Shown: positions 18,401 through 27,435, counted from the first letter of the stretch. The stretch is DNA of 64,000 nt from Sphingobacterium sp. ML3W (GCF_029542085.1 NZ_CP107036.1:6386001-6450000); one strand, 5' to 3'. The notes: generated by a model not told the origin, from the sequence alone. Translations and numbers: made by a program.

Positions 18401-18513
18401 TTTTTAAGTAATTTTTTAAAAAGAATATCAAAATAGCTTTCACTTATTGTGGAAGCTCGTCACACTATTGTTCAATTTTTCGAAAATTATTATAAAAATC
18501 TATGATCATGGTC

Positions 18514-19593
18514 ATGAAAAATTTCATGTATATCAACCTGTGCCTTATTATACTAGCTACAAGCTGTCAGTCCGAAAAAAAAGAAAAGAAGGAAGCCGCA
18601 GTTTTTAACGTGACAACACCGCTGGTGAAAGACACCATCGTCAATAAAGATTATGTCGCCCAGATCCGTTCGATCAATCATATCGAGCTCCGTGCCCAGG
18701 AGAAAGGCTATATTCAATCTATTTTTGTGGACGAGGGGCAGTTTGTACAAAAAGGACAGCCACTCTTTAAAATTATGCCCAACCTCTATGAGTCCGATGT
18801 CAATCGCGCAAAAGCAGAGGTGAAATATGCGGAAATCGAATATCAGAATACTAAAAATCTCTCCGAAAAAGATATCGTTGCCCCCCAGGAAACAGAAATG
18901 GCCAAAGCAAAATATGAAAAGGCCAAAGCCGAACTGGCATCTATGAATACGCACCTTAAATTTACAGATATCACAGCCCCATTCTCGGGTATTGTTGGTA
19001 AACTGCATTTACGTAAAGGTAGTCTAGTGGATGAAGGGGAGCTGATTACGGAACTATCTGACAATAGCAAAATGTGGGTCTACTTCAATGTGCCCGAAGT
19101 AGAATATCTCAATCAGATGGAGGCGAAAAAGGATAACAGCCCAATGCATGTGCGGTTGAACATGGCCAACGGAAAGGAATTTGGCCAGGAGGGTATTGTC
19201 GAAACAATCGAATCGGACTTCAATAACGAGACGGGAAATATTGCCTATCGGGCCACATTCCCAAATCCGAAAGGCTTATTGCGCTTTGGGGAGACGGGCA
19301 ATATCGTCATTACCTCACCTTATGCGAACGCGATGTTGATCCCGCAGAAAGCGACATTTGAGGAGCTTGAAAAGAAATATGTCTATGTCATCACAAAAGA
19401 TAATAAAGTAAAAGCAAGGGAAATAAAGGTTGCTGCTGAACTGCCACATATCTATGTAGTCTCTTCGGGCTTGAGTAAAGACGAAAAGATTTTACTGAAT
19501 GGACTTCGCATGGTACAGGAAAATCAGACCATTGAATCAAAGTACCAGACCCCGGAGAAAGTCATGTCAAACCTAGATTTATATGCAGAGTAA
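18514..19593 (+). CDS. RND efflux periplasmic adaptor (membrane fusion) lipoprotein
   Basis: A 359-residue adaptor of the AcrA/MexA type that links the inner-membrane pump to the outer-membrane channel. The start at 18514 gives a normal lipoprotein signal (MKNFMYINLCLIILATSC); ATGs at 18502 and 18511 are in-frame alternatives. The barrel-sandwich and hairpin halves are visible (IELRAQEKGYIQSIFVDEGQ with FVQKGQPLF, later ITAPFSGIVGKLHLRKGSLV), followed by the beta-barrel (MWVYFNVPEVEYL) and membrane-proximal domains. The pump gene follows after 15 bp. No regulator gene is adjacent. Confidence 0.95.
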   Translation: MKNFMYINLCLIILATSCQSEKKEKKEAAVFNVTTPLVKDTIVNKDYVAQIRSINHIELRAQEKGYIQSIFVDEGQFVQKGQPLFKIMPNLYESDVNRAKAEVKYAEIEYQNTKNLSEKDIVAPQETEMAKAKYEKAKAELASMNTHLKFTDITAPFSGIVGKLHLRKGSLVDEGELITELSDNSKMWVYFNVPEVEYLNQMEAKKDNSPMHVRLNMANGKEFGQEGIVETIESDFNNETGNIAYRATFPNPKGLLRFGETGNIVITSPYANAMLIPQKATFEELEKKYVYVITKDNKVKAREIKVAAELPHIYVVSSGLSKDEKILLNGLRMVQENQTIESKYQTPEKVMSNLDLYAE

Positions 19594-19608
19594 TTAAAAA
19601 GCAGCATT

Positions 19609-22600
19609 ATGTTTAAAAAAGTAATACATCGACCGGTATTTGCTATTGTCATATCGGTTGTCATCTTATTTATTGGTGGTCTGGCTATCAAGCAGCTTCC
19701 TACCGAACAATTTCCGAAGATAGCCCCTACCACCGTGGCGGTTTCCATCGCCTATCCGGGTGCAAGTGCGGATGTGCTTGTAAAATCTTCACTCATTACC
19801 TTAGAGAATGCCATTAATGGGGTACAAGGCATGCGTTATATCGCAACGGATGCAACCAGTGCCGGTGAGGCTACGGTAAATGTGGTCTTTGATCCGGGGA
19901 CGGATCCCAATGATGCGGTCGTACTGGTCAAAACGAGAGTGGATCAGGTGATGCCGCTGTTACCTGAGCTGGTGCAAAAGGAAGGTGTGATCGTCAATCC
20001 GATCCAGCCCAGTATGTTGATGTACGTGAACCTGTACAGTACCAGTAAAAGTATGGATGAAAAATTCCTGTACAACTATGCGACCGTAAACATCATTCCC
20101 GAAATCAACCGGATCCATGGGATCGCCAAATCTCAGATCTTGGGGAGCCGGCGTTATGCGATGCGGATCTGGTTAAATCCCGACCGTATGCGTGCCTATA
20201 GCTTATCTGTCGATGAGGTGATGAAGGCTATCGGTGAGCAAAGTATCATTGGTCGGCCAGGACGATTGGGCCAGAGCTCAGGTATTGCTGCCCAGTCGCT
20301 GGAGTATGTATTGACCTATAAAGGCCAGTACAATAAACCCGAGGAATATGAAAATATCATCGTTCGGGCAAATGGCGAAGGTGAAAATATCAAGTTGAAA
20401 GATGTTGCCAAAGTCGAACTGGGCAGTGAGTTTTTTGATATCTACTCGAATCTGGATGGGCATCCTTCGGCTTCCATTGTGCTCAAACAGAATTATGGAA
20501 GCAATGCCAATGATGTCATTAAGGATGTAAAAGCTAAGCTGGCGGAGATGAAAGGAAATTTCCCTCCAGGTGTCGACTATAAGATCAGCTATGACGTATC
20601 CCAATTTTTGGATGCCTCGATCGAACAGGTGATGCATACCCTGCGTGATGCCTTTATTCTGGTGGCTATCGTTGTATTTATTTTCCTGGGCGACTGGCGC
20701 TCTACCCTGATCCCGATCATTGCGGTGCCGGTGTCGTTAATAGGTACATTCTTTGTCATCCAGTGGTTCGGCATGTCGATCAACTTGGTCACGCTGTTTG
20801 CACTCGTTCTGGCGATCGGAATTGTGGTGGATAATGCCATTGTCGTGATCGAAGCCGTGCATGCCAAGATGGAGGAGAGTGCGATCTCACCTTACAGTGC
20901 CGTCAAGGAGGTAATGGCTGAAATTGCAGGTGCGATCATCGCCATTACGGCGGTCATGGTGGCGGTATTTATTCCGATTTCTTTTATGACAGGCCCCGTG
21001 GGGACGTTCTACCGTCAGTTTTCAATTACTATGGCGAGTTCCATTGTGATATCGGCCGTGGTGGCGCTGACACTCACACCGGTGCTTGCAGCCATGCTCT
21101 TGAAAAACAACCATGGAAAACCTAAAAAATCAAATCTATTTACCAAAGCGCTCGATACCTTTAACCGTACCTTCGATCGGGTGACCGGCTCTTACGCTTC
21201 TTTTCTCCGAAAAATCGCCAGCCGTAGGATCATCACCTGGGGGATATTGATTGCGTTTTGTGTAGGCACGTTCCTGATCAACCGAACGCTTCCGGGCGGT
21301 TTTATACCGAGTGAGGATCAGGGGACGATCTATGCCATTATTCAGACGCCACCGGGATCGACGCTGGAGCAGACCAATAAACTTTCCCGCGAGTTGCAGA
21401 AGATCTGTGAAGATGTGGATGGGGTAGAGTCTGTATCCTCCTTAGCTGGTTATGAGATCATGACCGAGGGTCGTGGCTCAAATGCGGGAACTTGTTTGAT
21501 CAACCTGAAGACTTGGAGCGAACGGGAGCATTCGGTGAAAGAGATCATGGAGGAACTGGAAGAAAAATCTAAAAATCTGGGTGCAACCGTGGAGTTTTTC
21601 GAACCGCCGGCTGTTCCGGGTTTCGGTTCCTCAGGTGGTTTCTCCATGCGCTTACTCGATTTGAATAGAACCACAGACTACCAGGATTTTGATAAGGTCA
21701 ACAAAGCTTTTATTGCTGAACTTAAAAAGCGCAAGGAGCTGACAGGTGTGTTCACCTTTTTTGCTGCCAATTATCCACAATATGAATTGGTATTTGACAA
21801 TAATGCCGCCATGCAAAAAGGGGTCTCCATTGGTAAGGCCATGGACAACCTCAATATCCTGATCGGTAGTACCTACGAACAGGGCTTTATCCGTTTTGGC
21901 CAATTTTTCAAAGTGTATGTGCAGTCATCACCTGAATTCAGAAGGCTGCCTTCGGATATCTTGAACCTCTATGTCAAAAATGACCATGATCAGATGGTGC
22001 CTTATTCGGCTTTCATGACCTTGAAAAAAACGCAGGGCCCCAATGAGATCACACGTTATAATATGTACAACTCTGCTGCGATCCGCGGGCTGCCGGCCAA
22101 TGGGTATACCACGGCCGATGCCATTCAGGCGATCAACGAGACTGCTCTTGGCTCCTTGCCGCATGGCTACAAAGTGGCCTGGGAGGGGCTGTCCTATGAT
22201 GAGGCACAACGGGGAAATGAGGCGATCTATGTCTTCCTGGTCGTATTAGTCTTTGTCTACTTGGTGCTTGCCGCACAATATGAGAGTTTTATTATTCCTT
22301 TTGCGGTATTGCTGTCCTTGCCGGTGGGGGTGTTTGGCTCATTTTTCCTCTTAAAAGCCATGGGGCTTGAGAACGACATCTATGCACAGGTCGGTTTGAT
22401 CATGATCATTGGTTTGTTGGGTAAAAATGCCGTACTGATCGTAGAATTCGCCGTTAAGCGCCGCCAGGCTGGGGATTCGATCCTGGAGGCGGCCATCGAG
22501 GGCTCACGGGCAAGGTTTAGACCGATTCTGATGACTTCGTTCGCCTTCATTGCCGGACTCGTACCGCTGGTCTTTGCGAGTGGGGCCGGAGCCATCGGAA

Positions 22601-22770
22601 ACCATACCATCGGGGCTTCTGCCTTGGGCGGTATGCTCGTCGGAACAATCTTTGGCGTGATCGTCATTCCGGGACTTTACTACATTTTTGCAAAATTGGC
22701 TGACGGAAGGAAAATGATCCAGGCCGAAGACGATTCACCTTTAAGCGAAGACATGATACATTATGAATAA
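19609..22770 (+). CDS. HAE1-family RND multidrug efflux permease
   Basis: A 1053-residue inner-membrane proton-driven pump of the AcrB/MexB type with two six-helix halves and two large periplasmic loops. The N-terminus (FKKVIHRPVFAIVISVVILF) and the motif LPTEQFPKIAPTTVAVSIAY are typical. The fourth helix reads LAIGIVVDNAIVVIEAV: the first Asp of the AcrB D407/D408 pair is kept (D408 here) while the second is Asn (N409). The partner Lys is present in GLLGKNAVLIVEF (K939). It overlaps the channel gene by 8 bp, so the three genes are an operon. Likely exports amphiphilic drugs or metabolites (family knowledge); substrates cannot be told. Confidence 0.96.
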   Translation: MFKKVIHRPVFAIVISVVILFIGGLAIKQLPTEQFPKIAPTTVAVSIAYPGASADVLVKSSLITLENAINGVQGMRYIATDATSAGEATVNVVFDPGTDPNDAVVLVKTRVDQVMPLLPELVQKEGVIVNPIQPSMLMYVNLYSTSKSMDEKFLYNYATVNIIPEINRIHGIAKSQILGSRRYAMRIWLNPDRMRAYSLSVDEVMKAIGEQSIIGRPGRLGQSSGIAAQSLEYVLTYKGQYNKPEEYENIIVRANGEGENIKLKDVAKVELGSEFFDIYSNLDGHPSASIVLKQNYGSNANDVIKDVKAKLAEMKGNFPPGVDYKISYDVSQFLDASIEQVMHTLRDAFILVAIVVFIFLGDWRSTLIPIIAVPVSLIGTFFVIQWFGMSINLVTLFALVLAIGIVVDNAIVVIEAVHAKMEESAISPYSAVKEVMAEIAGAIIAITAVMVAVFIPISFMTGPVGTFYRQFSITMASSIVISAVVALTLTPVLAAMLLKNNHGKPKKSNLFTKALDTFNRTFDRVTGSYASFLRKIASRRIITWGILIAFCVGTFLINRTLPGGFIPSEDQGTIYAIIQTPPGSTLEQTNKLSRELQKICEDVDGVESVSSLAGYEIMTEGRGSNAGTCLINLKTWSEREHSVKEIMEELEEKSKNLGATVEFFEPPAVPGFGSSGGFSMRLLDLNRTTDYQDFDKVNKAFIAELKKRKELTGVFTFFAANYPQYELVFDNNAAMQKGVSIGKAMDNLNILIGSTYEQGFIRFGQFFKVYVQSSPEFRRLPSDILNLYVKNDHDQMVPYSAFMTLKKTQGPNEITRYNMYNSAAIRGLPANGYTTADAIQAINETALGSLPHGYKVAWEGLSYDEAQRGNEAIYVFLVVLVFVYLVLAAQYESFIIPFAVLLSLPVGVFGSFFLLKAMGLENDIYAQVGLIMIIGLLGKNAVLIVEFAVKRRQAGDSILEAAIEGSRARFRPILMTSFAFIAGLVPLVFASGAGAIGNHTIGASALGGMLVGTIFGVIVIPGLYYIFAKLADGRKMIQAEDDSPLSEDMIHYE

Positions 22771-24205
22771 GAATAGATTCTATCAATATACGGGTTTCGC
22801 GCTTTTCTTGCTTAGTTTTGCGGCCTGCAAACCCTTGGAAATACAACAACGTGCTGAAAACAGGATGGTGCCGGCGAAATATGGTACCGCTGAAAACGAC
22901 TCTACAAATACGGGAAAAATCAAATGGAATAGTTACTTCAATGACCCCAATCTCCAGGCACTGATTGGTCTAGCACTGTCCAACAATCAGGAGCTCCATA
23001 TTATGCTCCAGGAAATCGAGATGGCTAAAAATGAAGTCAGTGCCAAAAAGGGGGAATATTTACCCAGCGTGGGGGTAAAGGTCGGTGCCGGTGTGGACAA
23101 AGTGAGCCGATACACTAATATTGGCGCGATGGAGAAAAATACGGAAATTGAACCGGGCCGGGAAATGCCCGAACCGCTGTTTGATTTTGGTGTCGGTGTA
23201 CAGGCCAAGTGGGAAACGGATATCTGGGGCAAACTGCACAATGCGACCAAAGCACAGCTGCAACGCTATTTTGCCAGCGTAGAAGGGAAAAACTTTATGG
23301 TGACGCACCTGATCTCCGAAATTGCGGACGCGTATTATGAGCTGCTGGCCCTGGATAATGAGCTGCTGGTCATCAATGAGAACGTGAAAACCCAAAATGA
23401 TGCCCTTACGGTAGTCAATGACCTGAAAAAAAATGCCCGGTCCAATAAGCTCGCAGTCAAAAGATTCGAGGCGCAGATCCTGAAAACACAGGGGATGCAA
23501 TACGATATCAAACAGCAAATAACCGAAACAGAAAACAGGATCAATTACCTGGTGGGACGTTTTCCGCAGCCGGTACAACGGGATCACGAAGCGTTTGATA
23601 AGCTTGTTCCGCAGACTGTATATACGGGTATCCCTGCTGATCTGCTGGAAAATAGGCCGGATATCAAGCAGGCAGAGTATGAACTGGCGGCTTCCAAACT
23701 GGATATCAAATCGGCTAAAGCACGTTTTTATCCTTCCCTGGATATTGCTGCCGGTGTGGGCTTGCAGGCTTTTGATCCGACTTATCTCATCAAACCGGAG
23801 TCTTTTCTGAGTTCGCTCGTCGGCGAGCTGACTGCTCCCCTGATCAACAAAAGAGCGATCAAAGCGGCGTATTACAATGCCAACGCAAGGCAGGTGCAGG
23901 CGGTCTATCATTATGAGCAAACGATACTGGGTGCTTACATCGAAGTCGCCAACCAGCTTTCCAAAATTAAAAACCTCGAAAATGGGCTGGCGATCAAGAC
24001 CAAGGAGGTCGATGCACTTAGAGAATCCATAGATATTTCCAACGACCTGTTTAAATATGCCAGGGCGGATTATATGGAAGTTTTGCTGACACAGCGTGAT
24101 GCATTGGAATCCAAATTTGAACTGGTGGAAAAAAAAGCCAATCAGCTTAAAGCCAGCGTAGCGATCTACAGATCCCTGGGCGGCGGCTGGGAGCGGCAGG
24201 AATAA
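22763..24205 (+). CDS. TolC/NodT-family outer-membrane efflux lipoprotein
   Basis: A 480-residue outer-membrane factor that completes the tripartite RND exporter. The signal peptide ends in the lipobox FAAC (about Cys 22). Two internally repeated OEP domains of long coiled-coil helices and barrel strands follow, with typical stretches WETDIWGKLHNATKAQLQRY and LENRPDIKQAEYELAASKLD. The ATG lies inside the end of the pump gene (8-bp overlap), and the operon ends in a strong terminator at 24234. Confidence 0.95.
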   Translation: MNKNRFYQYTGFALFLLSFAACKPLEIQQRAENRMVPAKYGTAENDSTNTGKIKWNSYFNDPNLQALIGLALSNNQELHIMLQEIEMAKNEVSAKKGEYLPSVGVKVGAGVDKVSRYTNIGAMEKNTEIEPGREMPEPLFDFGVGVQAKWETDIWGKLHNATKAQLQRYFASVEGKNFMVTHLISEIADAYYELLALDNELLVINENVKTQNDALTVVNDLKKNARSNKLAVKRFEAQILKTQGMQYDIKQQITETENRINYLVGRFPQPVQRDHEAFDKLVPQTVYTGIPADLLENRPDIKQAEYELAASKLDIKSAKARFYPSLDIAAGVGLQAFDPTYLIKPESFLSSLVGELTAPLINKRAIKAAYYNANARQVQAVYHYEQTILGAYIEVANQLSKIKNLENGLAIKTKEVDALRESIDISNDLFKYARADYMEVLLTQRDALESKFELVEKKANQLKASVAIYRSLGGGWERQE

Positions 24206-24233
24206 ATTGTTAATGTTTGTTTTTTACTCGTTG

Positions 24234-24263
24234 GGGACTTATCAGCTGATAAGTCCCTTTTTT
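24234..24263 (+). terminator. Terminator of the HAE1 RND operon
   Basis: A perfect 24-bp palindrome at 24234-24257 (arms GGGACTTATCAG and CTGATAAGTCCC) directly followed by a run of seven T. It stands 28 bp after the channel gene stop. Confidence 0.92.
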
Positions 24264-24274
24264 GATGGTTCGCC

Positions 24275-24739
24275 CTAGTCATCAAGACCTATGAAATTGC
24301 CATCGGCATTAAATTTTAAATCCAGATCATTGGACAGATCAATCTGGTAACCATAGGGTTCTTTGTCAATACCTTCGATAAATAAAGGCGTTGGGTATTG
24401 CTTAACGACATAACTCAATATAGACGCGGGGATTAAGGCATCTGGTAGTCTTTGATGATTGCCGTCAATATCGGTCCAATTACCATCTTTATCTAAATCG
24501 ATCTCTATACCACTGTTCAATCTGACTTCATAGAGACTGCCGTCTGTATCGGTATTGTTTTTTCGTGTAACGCTGGCTACTGTGTTTGCTCCAAAATGAG
24601 ATTCAATCATCGTTTTTCCTGCCTGTGGTAGTTCGGAATACGTGATGCCACTTTCAATCGCATCGTCTTTGTCACATGCCATAAATGTCAATGCGCTGCC
24701 TGTTATCAGTACAGCTGCTAACCAAGTTAATTTCTTCAT
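24275..24739 (-). CDS. PepSY-like (DUF2874) lipoprotein
   Basis: A 154-residue exported protein. I chose the ATG at 24739 because it opens a lipoprotein signal (MKKLTWLAAVLITGS, then lipobox FMAC); the longer frame adds 30 unrelated residues. The mature protein carries two PepSY-like units, seen as YEVRLNSGIEIDLDKDGNWT and YGYQIDLSNDLDLKFNADGN, each ending in a DxDGNW/NADGNF turn. Such periplasmic proteins are widespread in Bacteroidota; the function is not settled. It is convergent with the RND operon. Confidence 0.82.
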   Translation of the reverse strand: MKKLTWLAAVLITGSALTFMACDKDDAIESGITYSELPQAGKTMIESHFGANTVASVTRKNNTDTDGSLYEVRLNSGIEIDLDKDGNWTDIDGNHQRLPDALIPASILSYVVKQYPTPLFIEGIDKEPYGYQIDLSNDLDLKFNADGNFIGLDD

Positions 24740-24903
24740 GTTTGCTATTTTACTAAATTCTATTACATCTGTTGTCGGCTTATTTTTTGTCGTCCAGGCT
24801 GTCTTTAGCTTGGAAACAGAAAATGCCACAGGGTAAAGTTTCAGATAGATTCTGGAAACATTTGGGAAAGAAACTTGGAATCTAAATATATAAGCGGATA
24901 AAT

Positions 24904-25830
24904 CTACAATTCGATTTGATTGAATTTATTAGTAACCACCTTGGCATATTGTTCCTTATATTCATCGGTTAAAAAGCTACGATCAATCCAATGAGGAATT
25001 TTATTGGCATGTTTTGAAAAGTCGTTGTAGATATTATTCCGAACTAAATCAGAAATTCCTAAACTTGAAGCTAATTGGTTAAAGTCAGATTGCTTAATCT
25101 TTCTTTTGCGACCTCCCAACGTTAAGGCCATATCGTCCTTATCTTTCGGGAAGATTAAGTTCACATTTAGGAGATCATACGCAGGCGATAGAATAATATT
25201 GTTATTATGATGGATTAATGAAAAGTTTTTTAGGTGCATGTCATTATTACCAGTGAGGAAACTAAACAGCACTAATCTAAAGTATTTGATAGCATCTAGT
25301 CCTGAATTTGTAGCAAATTGTCTGATGATTTTCCCCACTCGCTCATAAGAGCTATTGTATTTTTGCTCTGTCAGTAGCTGCGATAATTGGCATAAATCTT
25401 CAATATGAATTTTCTTCCCCTTTTTTCGGTCAAATCGTTTTGTGATATATGCTAATTCTCCAGTGGCTGTTCGTATCAGTGAGTGCTCAGCAGTTTCTAT
25501 CTTAAATAGCTTAGCCAAATGCATTGTTAGATCTTCTACTTCAGGCATAAAAAGAAAATCTGTAGATTGGGGCTTAAGGATATATTCGCCCCATAAGCCG
25601 ACAAGTGTTAGTCGCTTACTACCCTTTTCCCCATTTAAACTAAGTGATATCTTGGGTTGCACGCCCGTTAACGCTAGTCTTTCATTTACAGTTATTTGAG
25701 CTAATTTATTTAATTTTTCCCTATCTAATTCCAGATAGGGAACTTGGGCTGTGCCAAAAAACTTTTTTGAGCATGCAATATGGTATTCCCCACTTTCAAC
25801 TGGCTGGTAGCAAAATAAACAATTAAGCAT
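24904..25830 (-). CDS. HipA-like Ser/Thr kinase toxin subunit (HipT-type, lacks N-domain)
   Basis: A 308-residue kinase of the HipA family. The start at 25830 overlaps the upstream gene end by 8 bp. HipA-type landmarks are present: P-loop-like LTGVQPKISLSL (about 54-65), ATP-contact Lys in YILKPQS, TKRFDRK, catalytic GNNDMHLKNFSL and metal-binding SPAYDLLNV. Residues 4-20 carry a CxxC...HxxC set (CLFC, HIAC), a possible zinc site common in Bacteroidota members. The position of autophosphorylated Ser150 of E. coli HipA is Ala here and Thr55 lies two residues on. HipA kinases phosphorylate tRNA synthetases; the target here is unknown. The subdomain missing from its N-terminus is encoded by the separate upstream gene, as in HipBST systems. 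Confidence 0.88.
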   Translation of the reverse strand: MLNCLFCYQPVESGEYHIACSKKFFGTAQVPYLELDREKLNKLAQITVNERLALTGVQPKISLSLNGEKGSKRLTLVGLWGEYILKPQSTDFLFMPEVEDLTMHLAKLFKIETAEHSLIRTATGELAYITKRFDRKKGKKIHIEDLCQLSQLLTEQKYNSSYERVGKIIRQFATNSGLDAIKYFRLVLFSFLTGNNDMHLKNFSLIHHNNNIILSPAYDLLNVNLIFPKDKDDMALTLGGRKRKIKQSDFNQLASSLGISDLVRNNIYNDFSKHANKIPHWIDRSFLTDEYKEQYAKVVTNKFNQIEL

Positions 25831-26158
25831 GATCTTCCGCCTCCATCGGATAGACGGAAACGGCGCCAATGGTGTCCCGACATAGATTAATCAATAATTC
25901 AAAGCGGTCTCGGGGATTGAGTTTCCAATACTTTTCACCTATTTCCAATAACCATCCCTCAGGAATCAGACCGTCAAAAAAGGGAAAGAGCACATTGCTG
26001 TGGTATGCGTGTTCCGAAATTGGTAGGGTTAAACTGATAGGCTTAGGATCGGCTGTTCCGATATACTTTTGATCGTAGTTGAATGAATAACCGCGATCAG
26101 TTTCAATTAGATATCCTGCTAATTGATCTTGAAAATATATTTTTGCTTCACGCGCCAT
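25823..26158 (-). CDS. HipA N-terminal domain protein (HipS-type)
   Basis: A 111-residue stand-alone version of the HipA N-terminal subdomain 1 (REAKIYFQDQLAGYLIETDR, ISLTLPISEHAYHSNVLFPF, then FDGLIPEGWLLEIGEKYWKL). In the EPEC HipBST system the equivalent small protein HipS acts as the antitoxin of the kinase HipT (established knowledge for that system). Here it overlaps hipB by one base pair region TAATG and the kinase by 8 bp, so the three products are translationally coupled in the order HTH, N-domain, kinase. That it neutralises the kinase is inference. Confidence 0.85.
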   Translation of the reverse strand: MAREAKIYFQDQLAGYLIETDRGYSFNYDQKYIGTADPKPISLTLPISEHAYHSNVLFPFFDGLIPEGWLLEIGEKYWKLNPRDRFELLINLCRDTIGAVSVYPMEAEDHA

Positions 26159-26361
26159 TATGTTCTAATTTTATCCACTACGCCAATCTCTTTACCAAAT
26201 AAAGCTAATACATCATTTACTTTATCTAACCGAAGTGTTTTTTTTCCTTGTTCAAGGTCACGGACAAAACGTAAACCTACCCCAGCATTAAATGCCAAAT
26301 CTTCTTGAGTAAGCTTGAGTTCCTTTCGTTTCTGTTTTACAAATAATTGCAATGAATCCAT
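26158..26361 (-). CDS. hipB: XRE-family HTH antitoxin/repressor, HipB-like
   Basis: A 67-residue Cro/CI-type helix-turn-helix protein (LFVKQKRKELKLTQEDLAFN, AGVGLRFVRDLEQGKKTLRL) ending in a short C-terminal strand region. First gene of the split hip locus; its stop overlaps the next start as TAATG. An AAAGG ribosome-binding site lies inside the proximal operator-like site, so bound repressor would cover both. HipB proteins dimerise, bind TATCC-type palindromes and repress the operon, which matches the TATACC-N6-GGTATA sites found upstream. Confidence 0.85.
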   Translation of the reverse strand: MDSLQLFVKQKRKELKLTQEDLAFNAGVGLRFVRDLEQGKKTLRLDKVNDVLALFGKEIGVVDKIRT

Positions 26362-26364
26362 ATT

Positions 26365-26464
26365 TATACCTTTTCTGATATAAATATAAGTAAAAACAAA
26401 TTATTTATACCCGAAGTGGTATAAATAATTTGTTTTTACTGTTTTTTATACCTTATCGGGATTA
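26365..26464. promoter_or_regulatory. Three HipB-type operators at 41-bp spacing
   Basis: The half-site TATACC recurs with the same 6-bp spacer: 26365-26382 (TATACC-N6-GATATA), 26406-26423 (TATACC-N6-GGTATA, perfect) and 26447-26464 (TATACC-N6-GGATTA). Centres are 26373.5, 26414.5 and 26455.5, exactly 41 bp apart. The middle site is the core of a perfect 23-bp inverted repeat (26389-26411 and 26418-26440, 6-nt loop). The design resembles the TATCC-N8-GGATA operators of E. coli hipBA. The proximal site overlaps the hipB ribosome-binding site. Confidence 0.75.
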
Positions 26465-26529
26465 TTTTTAAAATCTTATTTGTCCTTATCAAACTATTTT
26501 CGCCCTGTACTGTCTTCTAATAAAAGGTT

Positions 26530-26922
26530 ATGGAAAAATCCTGTTTTAAAAAGATCGCGCGCTATGGCTTAGGTGTTTTTTTAATGGTAGCGGGAATTGG
26601 TCACCTGACTTTTGCGCGGAAGGAATTTCAGGCGCAGGTACCGGATTGGGTGCCAATCCCCAAAGACGATACGGTGGTCTATTCCGGTTTTGCTGAAATT
26701 GCCCTGGGTACGGCGCTGCTATTGGCCAGGGGTAAACAGCGTGCTACCGTGGGTAAAATTGCAGCGGCTTTTTTTGTTGCGGTGTTTCCGGGCAATATCG
26801 CACAATATACTGAACATCGGGATGGTTTCGGACTGGACAGCGATGGGAAGCGTCTTGCCCGTTTATTTTTCCAGCCAGTATTGGTTGCCTGGGCATTAAA
26901 GAGTACGAGCAAACGAAAATAG
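26530..26922 (+). CDS. DoxX-like membrane protein
   Basis: A 130-residue integral membrane protein with four hydrophobic segments and the DoxX/MauE-like start ARYGLGVFLMVAGIGHLTFA, followed by QVPDWVP and YSGFAEIALGTALLLARGKQ. Members of this family are small quinone- or redox-associated membrane proteins, mostly of unknown function. It lies 15 bp ahead of a DinB-like gene on the same strand, and the two are probably cotranscribed. The strand opposite its promoter carries the hip operators. Confidence 0.75.
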   Translation: MEKSCFKKIARYGLGVFLMVAGIGHLTFARKEFQAQVPDWVPIPKDDTVVYSGFAEIALGTALLLARGKQRATVGKIAAAFFVAVFPGNIAQYTEHRDGFGLDSDGKRLARLFFQPVLVAWALKSTSKRK

Positions 26923-26937
26923 GTCATAGAACCAGGT

Positions 26938-27435
26938 ATGGAAAACGTAGAAGTTTGGATGCGGGGACCGATTGCCGGGATTCCCGATCTTTTGCAGCCG
27001 GTGGCTCATGCGCTGCTGCAAGCAGAAGAAGATATTGTAAAATATACCGCGCAGCTTTCATCTGAGCAACTCTGGGCGCGTCCCTGTGGCAACGCCAGCA
27101 TTGGATTTCATCTGCTGCATATTCGCGGTGTGATCGACCGCATGTTTACCTATGCTGCGGATAAATCGCTCTCCGCCGAACAATTCGATTACCTCCAACA
27201 GGAGGGGATCGTAGATGCGGAGCTCAGCGTAGCTACTTTAGTCGAAAACTTACATCTGCAGATTGAGCAGGCCTTGCAGCGCTTATCGGCAATTGATCCT
27301 AAGACCTTGACCGAAGAACGTTTTCTGGGAAGAAAGCGTATACCAACAACCCTGATCGGTCTCTTATTTCATGCGGCTGAACATGCACAGCGCCATGTCG
27401 GCCAACTGTTGGTCACGGTCCGTTGCCTGAAATAA
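26938..27435 (+). CDS. DinB/YfiT-like four-helix-bundle protein
   Basis: A 165-residue DinB-superfamily protein. The expected metal-binding His triad is visible: one His in NASIGFHLLHIRGVIDR and two in LLFHAAEHAQRHVGQLL. Members are often thiol-dependent (bacillithiol or mycothiol) transferases or detoxification proteins; the specific reaction is not known here. It follows the DoxX-like gene by 15 bp. The first 25 residues have no signal peptide, so it is cytoplasmic. Confidence 0.82.
   Translation: MENVEVWMRGPIAGIPDLLQPVAHALLQAEEDIVKYTAQLSSEQLWARPCGNASIGFHLLHIRGVIDRMFTYAADKSLSAEQFDYLQQEGIVDAELSVATLVENLHLQIEQALQRLSAIDPKTLTEERFLGRKRIPTTLIGLLFHAAEHAQRHVGQLLVTVRCLK

Noticed and set aside
23060..23920. 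286-codon open frame on the minus strand
   Set aside because: It lies wholly opposite the TolC-family channel gene at 22763, has no recognisable domain, and is a shadow of that gene.
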